The notes under the pieces: model-generated
Told to the model about the DNA's origin: nothing
Databases searched by the model: none
The model's input: only the letters and a program-made list of their open reading frames with translations
Source of the DNA: a virus
Strand: one strand, 5' to 3'
Length of the DNA: 62,209 nt
Virus record (IMG/VR): IMGVR_UViG_3300032245_001172
Location: 1 to 62,209 of that record
Shown: piece by piece, positions 56,819 to 62,209 of the stretch
How positions within the stretch are numbered: position 1 is the stretch's first letter
Layout: every line of letters starts with the position of its first letter
Position numbers and translations under genes: made by a program

Positions 56819-56997
56819 TATAAACCAGATACACGAGATAAAAAATCAGTTAATTCTTTTTTCCAACTTGGCATTAGTAATTTTATGTAGTATTGAGTTT
56901 CTGTTTTTCTAAAAGCACAAACACCTTTGAATGAAGTTGAAGCTAAAGCATATTGCTCAAATGTAACTTCTATTTCTTTGTCATATTCTATTTCCAT
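56818..56997 (-). CDS. Hypothetical protein (59 aa)
   Basis: ATG 56997 (MEIEYDKEIEVTFEQYALAS) is favoured because it follows the upstream stop by one base; the longer frame would overlap that gene by 56 bases. Beta-rich, soluble. Family unknown. Confidence 0.6.
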   Translation of the reverse strand: MEIEYDKEIEVTFEQYALASTSFKGVCAFRKTETQYYIKLLMPSWKKELTDFLSRVSGL

Positions 56998-56998
56998 C

Positions 56999-57292
56999 TT
57001 ATTGCTTTTTAAGTTCTTGAATTTTATCGTATTCACTTTGTAGTAACCAACCATCTTGTGTATGTTCTAAACCAACCCAAATATATTCATTACCTTTTCT
57101 TTTTCTTTTGGATATACCTATAATTGGTGTTTCTACTCTAATGTCAATTAAATCTTTTACACTAATTGGTACTTTGCTACGTTCTTTTAGTTCTTGCATC
57201 ATCTGGTCAGCTTGAAGTCTTGTTTCTGCTTCCATTATGATAGGTTTATCATTTCCTATGAAGTAGTATTTATAAAATCGAATAGTATTCAT
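56999..57292 (-). CDS. Hypothetical phage protein (97 aa)
   Basis: NTIRFYKYYFIGNDKPIIME begins a small domain ending WVGLEHTQDGWLLQSEYD. First gene after the minus promoter at 57354, so likely early. Family not recognised. Confidence 0.65.
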   Translation of the reverse strand: MNTIRFYKYYFIGNDKPIIMEAETRLQADQMMQELKERSKVPISVKDLIDIRVETPIIGISKRKRKGNEYIWVGLEHTQDGWLLQSEYDKIQELKKQ

Positions 57293-57353
57293 AAATGAAA
57301 TAGATAATTTTTATAATGATTTCTAATAATTAGTTTTAAACAATACTATTATA

Positions 57354-57361
57354 CAAATATA
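57354..57361 (-). promoter_or_regulatory. -7 box TATATTTG for the 57292 operon
   Basis: CAAATATA on the plus strand, 61 bases before ATG 57292. It diverges from the plus-strand box at 57367 with only 5 bp between. Confidence 0.6.
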
Positions 57362-57366
57362 AATTA

Positions 57367-57374
57367 TACTTTTG
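57367..57374 (+). promoter_or_regulatory. TACTTTTG box for a candidate small RNA
   Basis: Part of the 11-mer TTATACTTTTG that also forms the capsid-unit promoter (41672-41682). No clear -33 TTTG. The transcript would end at the terminator at 57427-57458. Confidence 0.45.
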
Positions 57375-57380
57375 GAATTA

Positions 57381-57458
57381 ATAACATCATTATCCATAGT
57401 AGTGTTTGTTGTTTAAGTTTCTTGGTAAGAGTGGGAGTAGTTACCCACTCTTTTTTTT
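57381..57458 (+). ncRNA. Candidate antisense small RNA (about 78 nt)
   Basis: It lies between a TACTTTTG box and a strong intrinsic terminator, with no plus-strand ORF. GTTTAAGTTTCTTGGT at 57411-57426 is the exact complement of ACCAAGAAACTTAAAC, the leader at 9055-9070 and 9598-9613, and with one mismatch that at 52842. It could block or stabilise those mRNAs. Caution: on the minus strand the same bases look like such a leader before a 24-codon ORF, so this region may instead be a tiny minus gene. Confidence 0.4.
57427..57458 (+). terminator. Strong plus-strand terminator
   Basis: AAGAGTGGG pairs with CCCACTCTT around an 8-base loop, followed by Ts (eight in a row from 57451). No T-run on the other strand, so it serves plus transcripts, although no plus-strand protein gene lies upstream. 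Confidence 0.85.
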
Positions 57459-57468
57459 ATACAATATA

Positions 57469-57765
57469 TTAGTTAGGTAACATATCAAATTCATCAATAT
57501 CACTTATCAAAATTGCATTTCCAGAAATATAATCACTTGGAGAAATGGAATTGTTATCGTGAGCAATTTTAGTTGCTAATTCGTTAAAAGGCAAATCTTT
57601 AAATTTCCCTTCTTCATCAATTATTAGACAAGAATTGTTTTCTAAATGAATTATCTCCATTGGGGATTTATAAAAGTCTGAACATATTTTTGTTTTCAAA
57701 TCTCTAATCGATTTGATTTCAATAGTTTTCTTTTCGTTATCGGTTGTTATTAATACTGCTTTCAT
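57469..57765 (-). CDS. DUF3846-like protein (98 aa)
   Basis: MKAVLITTDNEKKTIEIKSI, later CLIIDEEGKFKDLPFNELAT and ISGNAILISD, match DUF3846 ('DEEGKLKGLPvN..AT'), a small domain common on plasmids and phages, function unknown. Overlaps the upstream gene by four bases. Confidence 0.75.
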   Translation of the reverse strand: MKAVLITTDNEKKTIEIKSIRDLKTKICSDFYKSPMEIIHLENNSCLIIDEEGKFKDLPFNELATKIAHDNNSISPSDYISGNAILISDIDEFDMLPN

Positions 57766-58181
57766 TTTACTAATTGCATTACATTAGGGTATTGTTTTTC
57801 TAATCTACCATATTCATTCCACGCTTGTATCATCTGCATCAAAGAAAATTCTAATCTTGAATCCATATTGCCTTTCTGAATTTTCTCTAAAAATTCTTTG
57901 TTAAATCCAGATTCAATTAAATAAGAATCATCATTGGCACTCCAGATAAAAGTTCTTAAAGCACTTGCAATAGAATTAGCAAATTCATCTTCATGTTTTT
58001 CAATCAATCTTGGTACTGCTTTTAACAATAGCACTCCAGAAAATATTGAATTATCTACTGGATTATCCATAATTTTCATAGATTCTTCTGCAAATTCTTT
58101 GTTAGTAGTAGGTAATCTCGAAAGTTGAGAAAAAACATCTAAAACCATTTCATTCATTAAGTCTTTTGAAATCCGTTTCAT
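57762..58181 (-). CDS. Hypothetical helical protein (139 aa)
   Basis: All-helical (MKRISKDLMNEMVLDVFSQL, FSGVLLLKAVPRLIEKHEDE). Middle gene of a three-gene minus operon with four-base overlaps. Family unknown. Confidence 0.65.
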   Translation of the reverse strand: MKRISKDLMNEMVLDVFSQLSRLPTTNKEFAEESMKIMDNPVDNSIFSGVLLLKAVPRLIEKHEDEFANSIASALRTFIWSANDDSYLIESGFNKEFLEKIQKGNMDSRLEFSLMQMIQAWNEYGRLEKQYPNVMQLVK

Positions 58182-58471
58182 TTTCTTTTTAATTTATAAA
58201 TAAATGGCACACCTTCTTTTTGTACTTGTTTAATTGCAGAATAAATTTCTCGCATTTTTTCTCTACTATCAGCTACTGCAACTGAATTAAAATACCAATA
58301 GTATTCATCATTCAGTTTTAAACCAAACTTATAAAAATTTCCAGATGGAATTTTATTAAAGTCTTTAGTTTCATTTAGCACAATCATATCTATGCCTAAC
58401 TCTACAAATTTTACAAATCCGTAAGTTTTTTTCTTTTCCAGTTCAGTAAACGGAATTAATTTTAAGTTCAT
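58178..58471 (-). CDS. Hypothetical protein (97 aa)
   Basis: ATG 58471 is chosen because it follows promoter TATATTTG (58491-58498) and leader AAACCAAGAAA directly; the longer frame would run through the promoter. Beta-rich (GIDMIVLNETKDFNKIPSGN). First gene of the operon. Confidence 0.65.
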   Translation of the reverse strand: MNLKLIPFTELEKKKTYGFVKFVELGIDMIVLNETKDFNKIPSGNFYKFGLKLNDEYYWYFNSVAVADSREKMREIYSAIKQVQKEGVPFIYKLKRK

Positions 58472-58490
58472 TTTCTTGGTTTTATAATAG

Positions 58491-58498
58491 CAAATATA
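58491..58498 (-). promoter_or_regulatory. -7 box TATATTTG
   Basis: CAAATATA on the plus strand, 20 bases before ATG 58471, with leader AAACCAAGAAA between. Confidence 0.7.
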
Positions 58499-58566
58499 AT
58501 TAAAAAATATTATAAACAATAAAAATATTATAAAAAATTTAAGTTATTTTTTATAATAAGAAATAA

Positions 58567-59283
58567 TTAAATTAATTGTTTGTAAAACATTTGCTTTTCA
58601 TCGAAGTAATTGTGTACTATTGCTCGGTTTTCTGGGGTATCACGATAATAAATACAATCCGTTTTATAAGAATCAAAATCATTTCCTAAAATTTCAGATA
58701 GTTCATACATCATATAATAACAACTATATCTTATATCTTTGTAAACATCCAGCAACACTTCATCTTTTTTCCTTTTTATTTCTTGTTTTATTAAAACACC
58801 ATTCTCGTAAATATCATAAACACGTTCAGTTCCTAATGTAGATAATGTTGCTAATCGCAATGCTTTTGCTTTTTCAATTAATCCTCTTTCGTATGTTTTT
58901 TCTGAAATATATCCTTTTATATAAGCAATTCTCCAAAACGCATGATTTAAGTCTGTACCAGTAATTTTACCTTTTTCATGTTCGTAATTGTAGTTGTATT
59001 TTCCAACATCAACTAAAGGTGGTAAAATAACTTCTGGATTATCTTTCAAATAACGTTTTACATCATCCCTAACAATTTTAAACATATAAATCATATCTGG
59101 TGGAAAATTCTTTCTACCACAAGAAAATATAGTTAGTTTTTTATCAAAAATAAGTTCATTTACTTCTGTTCCCTTGCGAACAACAAAAGAACCTTTCCCA
59201 CGAATCAATCTATCTAAAAAGTTTTCAATTTTTCCAGTTGAGTAAGCTCTTTTGTTAATTTCTAAATTTTTTACTTCTTCCAT
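58567..59283 (-). CDS. Possible minimal family-B polymerase palm protein (238 aa)
   Basis: Three blocks in polymerase order: GTDLNHAFWRIAYIKGYIS (motif-A-like, D with aromatic), EKAKALRLATLSTLGTERVY (motif-B-like, K-x3-...-G) and SYKTDCIYYRDT (motif-C-like T-D). Spacing of about 45-80 residues fits a palm/fingers region, but there is no exonuclease domain and the first motif-C aspartate is replaced. It may be a primase-polymerase or a relic. Assigned by eye. Confidence 0.4.
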   Translation of the reverse strand: MEEVKNLEINKRAYSTGKIENFLDRLIRGKGSFVVRKGTEVNELIFDKKLTIFSCGRKNFPPDMIYMFKIVRDDVKRYLKDNPEVILPPLVDVGKYNYNYEHEKGKITGTDLNHAFWRIAYIKGYISEKTYERGLIEKAKALRLATLSTLGTERVYDIYENGVLIKQEIKRKKDEVLLDVYKDIRYSCYYMMYELSEILGNDFDSYKTDCIYYRDTPENRAIVHNYFDEKQMFYKQLI

Positions 59284-59297
59284 AGTAGTATAAAATA

Positions 59298-60167
59298 TTA
59301 AATCTCTCCTCCTTTTTCAAGTTTTTGTTTTAATTCTCTAACTGCACTTTCAAAAAACTCTTTCGATATAACTTTTGAATTATACAATTTTTCTAAATTT
59401 TTCAAAGTTTCTAAAGACAACTTTTTATCTTCTTCTTCTTTGCCTTCAACTTGTTTTGGTCTTTCTTTTTTTTCTGCTCTTTCTCTTAAACTTCTTTCTT
59501 TTCTAATTTCTTGAAGTTCTCGAAATCTTACATCTCTTTTTCTTTTAGCTTCCGAAGATAAATCACTTTCTCCAACGATTTTTAATGCTTCATCTTCATC
59601 TCCCTTAATATCATACGAAGAATTTAAAGTAGTTATCAATAAATAGTATGAACATGGCTTTCCATCATCTTTTTTGTTTGGAGCAATCATTGTTTTCATA
59701 ATCAACATTTCATCTGAACCGAAATTCTTTAAACGTAAATCTTCAACAATATCTTTTGGATTAAGTAAATCAGATTTTTTTATAATTCCAGTATCAATAA
59801 TGTTATCAAAAGCAACTCTAATTTTTAAGTTTGGGTCTAATGTTTGTACAAAATCTGCAAACAACCACCAATTCTTATCAATTAAATCAGATGTAGGAAT
59901 ATCAAATGGACTTGCACAAATTTCTCTAATAGGAGCTGGTATTTTAGCAAAATCAATTGGTTTTTTATCTAAAATAGAATTAATTACACCATCAACTTCT
60001 GTTACTTTGATTTTTGAAATTGGTCTGCCTTTATATAATTGAAATAAGTTTGCAGAAACCCACTTTTGAGCATCATTCCAACTAAAACCTAAATTTCTTT
60101 TTTTAGAAATTTTATAAATTCTTCTGGTAAGTAAGACAAAAATTTGTCTTGAATAGTTCTTTTTCAT
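59298..60167 (-). CDS. Hypothetical protein with charged coiled-coil end (289 aa)
   Basis: The N-terminal 190 residues are mixed alpha/beta (LGFSWNDAQKWVSANLFQLY, IPAPIREICASPFDIPTSDL); the last 90 are a K/E/R coiled coil. It precedes the polymerase-like gene by 14 bases and follows a small HTH protein, suggesting a replication or regulation operon. Family unknown. Confidence 0.6.
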   Translation of the reverse strand: MKKNYSRQIFVLLTRRIYKISKKRNLGFSWNDAQKWVSANLFQLYKGRPISKIKVTEVDGVINSILDKKPIDFAKIPAPIREICASPFDIPTSDLIDKNWWLFADFVQTLDPNLKIRVAFDNIIDTGIIKKSDLLNPKDIVEDLRLKNFGSDEMLIMKTMIAPNKKDDGKPCSYYLLITTLNSSYDIKGDEDEALKIVGESDLSSEAKRKRDVRFRELQEIRKERSLRERAEKKERPKQVEGKEEEDKKLSLETLKNLEKLYNSKVISKEFFESAVRELKQKLEKGGEI

Positions 60168-60452
60168 TTACGAATCTTGATATTTTTTATACTTTTTAAT
60201 TGTAGATAATGATAATCCAAAATGTTTACTTGCATCTGCTAAAGTACTTTCTTTACAATAATCTGCAATTTGAGATTTTATTTCTGAATCTACTGGAGCA
60301 ATTTTCATTCCAATATCAGTAAGTTCATTTTCTCTACAATGATAATTAATTGTTCCTCTGGAGCATATTAATTCTTTTTGTATTTCACGATATGATTTAC
60401 CTTGATTTCTCAAAGTTAAAATTTGAGTTTTTAAATTTCTTTTTATAGCCAT
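60168..60452 (-). CDS. Small helix-turn-helix protein (94 aa)
   Basis: ATG 60452 follows the promoter at 60478; the longer frame would run through promoter and terminator. Two HTH units: LTLRNQGKSYREIQKELICS then RGTINYHC, and STLADASKHFGLSLSTIKKY. Likely the regulator of this operon. Confidence 0.75.
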   Translation of the reverse strand: MAIKRNLKTQILTLRNQGKSYREIQKELICSRGTINYHCRENELTDIGMKIAPVDSEIKSQIADYCKESTLADASKHFGLSLSTIKKYKKYQDS

Positions 60453-60477
60453 CTTTATGTTGTTTTGGTTACTGGTA

Positions 60478-60485
60478 CAAATATA
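60478..60485 (-). promoter_or_regulatory. -7 box TATATTTG with TACCAGTAACC start region
   Basis: CAAATATA on the plus strand; reading minus, TATATTTGTACCAGTAACC is the same string as at 386-404. Drives the HTH operon and links it to the two early plus-strand promoters. Confidence 0.75.
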
Positions 60486-60496
60486 GTAAATAGTTA

Positions 60497-60528
60497 CAAA
60501 AAAAGTGCATTTAGCACTCTTTTTTTTT
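60497..60528. terminator. Bidirectional terminator
   Basis: AGTGC pairs with GCACT around a 5-base loop, with long T-runs on both strands. It ends the minus transcript of the 60583 gene just before the HTH promoter. Confidence 0.8.
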
Positions 60529-60582
60529 AATCTTTCACATGGTTTCATTTGAATAAACAAAGAGGAGTTACCATGCACAAAA

Positions 60583-60858
60583 TTATTTTAATATTCCTAC
60601 ACCTAAAGGTTTAAATTGAAATTCAATATTTGAATTAAATTTTGGCAAACCACCAAAAACTTGTGAATAATCCTTTGTAGAAACTGGAGTTGTTTCATCA
60701 ACTATTGTTTCTTCTACATCATCTTCTCCTAATTGAACATTGGTTTTGTCAATATTAAGACTTTTGTTTGATAAAGCATAGTAAACCATTGCTCCAACTA
60801 ATCCTAAACCAACTGCTAATCCAAAGTAACCTAATATTTTTTTATTTTCTGTTTTCAT
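60583..60858 (-). CDS. N-anchored membrane protein (91 aa)
   Basis: KTENKKILGYFGLAVGLGLV then GAMVYYALSN is the span; the rest is an acidic then beta-like tail. Same design as the plus-strand virion proteins, so likely a virion component encoded away from the main block. Confidence 0.65.
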   Translation of the reverse strand: MKTENKKILGYFGLAVGLGLVGAMVYYALSNKSLNIDKTNVQLGEDDVEETIVDETTPVSTKDYSQVFGGLPKFNSNIEFQFKPLGVGILK

Positions 60859-60870
60859 AATTTATATTTT

Positions 60871-61467
60871 TTACATTACACCTCTGTATAATCTTGCATT
60901 AACAAATCTACCTCTTGAATTTCCAGAAAAATTTAAAGAAGTTGTTGGATTAAAAATTGTACCATTGTTTCTAATAATAGGTGGAGTTGAATATTCTTCA
61001 CTTGTATTAGGTATAACTGGTTCTGAAATATAAACTTGTTTTGTAGGTATTGGTCTTGGTGTTCCTACTGATGGTTCAATAGGTTCTAAAACTGGAGTTG
61101 GAGTTGGAGTAGTTTTTATCGGTCTAATTCCACTTCCTAAAGCATCTTCAATTGATAATAATGGTGCAGTTGGAGTAACTGGAGTTGGAGTTGTAGTAAC
61201 ACCACCTTGTTGTACTGCGACTTCTGTTGGCACACCAGTACCAGCAGTTAAAACTGGTAAATCCATTCCAGATGGTAAGTTTAATCCATAAACTTGTTCT
61301 GGCTGACTTGAAGCTCCTCCACTTGAAGTTGCTCCAGTAGATGCTCCACCAATTGTTCCATTTCCACCAGCAAGACCTTGTAAATCTTTTGCTTTTTGAC
61401 TTCTTCTCCATAATAAATAGATGATGGTTGCTCCAGCACCTACTAATAATATGTCTTTTGTTTTCAT
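60871..61467 (-). CDS. N-anchored protein with Gly/Ser and Pro/Thr linkers (198 aa)
   Basis: ATG 61467 gives MKTKDILLVGAGATIIYLLW as anchor, like the 36635 protein. Then come a G/S-rich linker, Pro/Thr repeats (TPTPVTPTAP) and a C-terminal SGNSRGRFVNARLYRG. The long flexible linker suggests a protruding spike or tether. Confidence 0.65.
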   Translation of the reverse strand: MKTKDILLVGAGATIIYLLWRRSQKAKDLQGLAGGNGTIGGASTGATSSGGASSQPEQVYGLNLPSGMDLPVLTAGTGVPTEVAVQQGGVTTTPTPVTPTAPLLSIEDALGSGIRPIKTTPTPTPVLEPIEPSVGTPRPIPTKQVYISEPVIPNTSEEYSTPPIIRNNGTIFNPTTSLNFSGNSRGRFVNARLYRGVM

Positions 61468-61569
61468 AATTAAATTTTTAAAAATATCGTAAAAATACAC
61501 ATTATGAATAAATTATATTATATGGAATATAAAAATAATCTGAATAAATGTTTAATACAAAAAATCAAA

Positions 61570-61818
61570 TTACATTAATTGAATTAATAACTTACTTACA
61601 ATCAATCCAACTAATGAACCAACACCAGCACCAAATGAATAATACATCCTATCTCTAAAACTACCAAAAGCAACTCTTTTAACATTCCAAGACCATATCA
61701 AAGATATAATCCATCCACATAAAAATACACCAATGTAAAATTCTTGAAATATAAAGTAAGTATTTATTGCAACGAAAAATACTTGTAAAAAACCAGTTAT
61801 AAATAATTTAAAATTCAT
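61570..61818 (-). CDS. Multi-span small membrane protein (82 aa)
   Basis: Three hydrophobic stretches (FITGFLQVFFVAINTYFIF, FLCGWIISLIWSW, GAGVGSLVGLIVSKLLIQ). Possibly a holin-like or virion membrane protein. The gap 61468-61569 shows no clear signal. Confidence 0.55.
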   Translation of the reverse strand: MNFKLFITGFLQVFFVAINTYFIFQEFYIGVFLCGWIISLIWSWNVKRVAFGSFRDRMYYSFGAGVGSLVGLIVSKLLIQLM

Positions 61819-61906
61819 GTTTTATTTTTTTATTGTTTGTAATATATCCTACCAGAATAAATTTTCCGTAGCACCATTTGTAATATGGTATCTTTTCTTC
61901 TTGCAT
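61808..61906 (-). CDS. Tiny ORF (32 aa)
   Basis: MQEEKIPYYKWCYGKFILVG then YITNNKK. It overlaps the start of the 61570-61818 gene by 11 bases and follows the 61910 gene closely, so the spacing supports translation. No family. Confidence 0.4.
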   Translation of the reverse strand: MQEEKIPYYKWCYGKFILVGYITNNKKIKHEF

Positions 61907-61909
61907 AAT

Positions 61910-62095
61910 TTATTTATTTTTAAATTCAATATAATCAAGTACTTCTTTTATAGAAACTGCCACTTCATATTCTTCATCATCTATTGCTTGTTGCCTTAAT
62001 TCTAAAATTTCATCTTTTGATATTTTTCCAGTTTTATATCCCTCTAATAAAGTTTCGGTATTTTCTTTAATTGCTTCAAGTGTTTTTTGTTTCAT
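61910..62095 (-). CDS. Hypothetical helical protein (61 aa)
   Basis: KQKTLEAIKENTETLLEGYK then ISKDEILELRQQAIDDEEYE: short charged helices. No family recognised. Confidence 0.6.
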   Translation of the reverse strand: MKQKTLEAIKENTETLLEGYKTGKISKDEILELRQQAIDDEEYEVAVSIKEVLDYIEFKNK

Positions 62096-62098
62096 ATC

Positions 62099-62209
62099 TT
62101 ATTTGTTTTTAAATTTTTGTAAAGTTTCTTTTAGTAAATCCATTTGTTCAATATTAGTGTTTCCAAACTTATATTGCATAATCATAGTTTGAGTGAAATT
62201 TAAAACTTC
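62099..62209 (-). CDS. Partial ORF at right edge
   Basis: Open from the window edge to a stop at 62099. The last 36 residues end MDLLKETLQKFKNK, just before the next minus gene. The start is outside the window, or at an internal ATG such as the one giving MIMQYKFGNTN. Confidence 0.5.
   Translation of the reverse strand, partial: EVLNFTQTMIMQYKFGNTNIEQMDLLKETLQKFKNK

Noticed and set aside
57300-57427. 24-codon minus ORF (MDNDVINSKSIIYICIIV...) with an ACCAAGAAACTTAAAC-type leader
   Set aside because: Possible, but very short and running through the minus promoter at 57354; kept only as the alternative to the small-RNA reading.
1-62209. CRISPR arrays, tRNA or rRNA genes
   Set aside because: No regular repeat-spacer arrays were seen; the direct repeats near 118-311 are iterons. 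No cloverleaf-like or rRNA-like segments were noticed, though this was judged by eye only.

Overview
This window looks like part or most of the genome of a virus that infects a Bacteroidetes (flavobacterial) host. The DNA is very AT-rich. Genes are small, tightly packed and often overlap as ATGA or TAATG. Promoters are of the Bacteroidetes type (TAnnTTTG -7 box, some with a TTTG -33 element), and lipobox, CarboxypepD_reg-like and M15A proteins also fit that phylum. No portal, large terminase, tape measure, tail tube or baseplate gene could be recognised. Instead there is a compact A32/FtsK-like packaging ATPase, a small all-beta major capsid candidate with its own promoter and terminator, and about 40 short proteins each with a transmembrane segment. 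This suggests a tailless, membrane-containing virus, far larger than the 8-17 kb usual for such phages. That is inference: genes outside the window could change it.

Layout. 1-419: direct repeats and 11-bp iterons, a candidate replication origin. 420-7070: early region of small hypotheticals, a phage lipoprotein, two small DNA-binding proteins and a Phg_2220_C-type replication protein. 7082-11795: three glycosyltransferases, an LpxA-like acyltransferase and coiled-coil proteins. 11803-15656: an accessory island in which four genes share a 37-38 bp leader; two of them resemble known anti-defence proteins (Tad2/DUF2829 and the Acb2/Tad1 hairpin family). An IS1595-family transposon with passenger genes has jumped into this island. 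16005-30290: giant multi-domain 'polyvalent' proteins (one ends in an ADP-ribosyltransferase-like domain, another in an ArdA antirestriction domain) around a MoxR-type AAA+ ATPase, an acidic Gly-Glu-repeat protein and a VWA-like protein. 30309-56488: virion and lysis region with beta-rich adhesin-like proteins, cell-wall enzymes (GH108-like, GH73-like, M15, peptidoglycan-binding, a metalloprotease), a PAP2-type phosphatase, an LRAT-like protein, packaging ATPase, holin-endolysin-spanin cassette, capsid protein, and the many membrane proteins. 56594-62209: minus-strand genes, including a possible minimal family-B polymerase palm protein, a small HTH protein and more membrane proteins.

Working model. 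The minus strand and the left plus-strand genes would act early (regulation, replication, surface modification, anti-defence). Polyvalent proteins, possibly packaged with the genome, would counter host defences on entry. Membrane-anchored wall enzymes in the virion would open the peptidoglycan, and the holin, M15 endolysin and Rz-like pair would release progeny. A candidate small RNA at 57381-57458, complementary to 5' leaders used by several genes, may add regulation.
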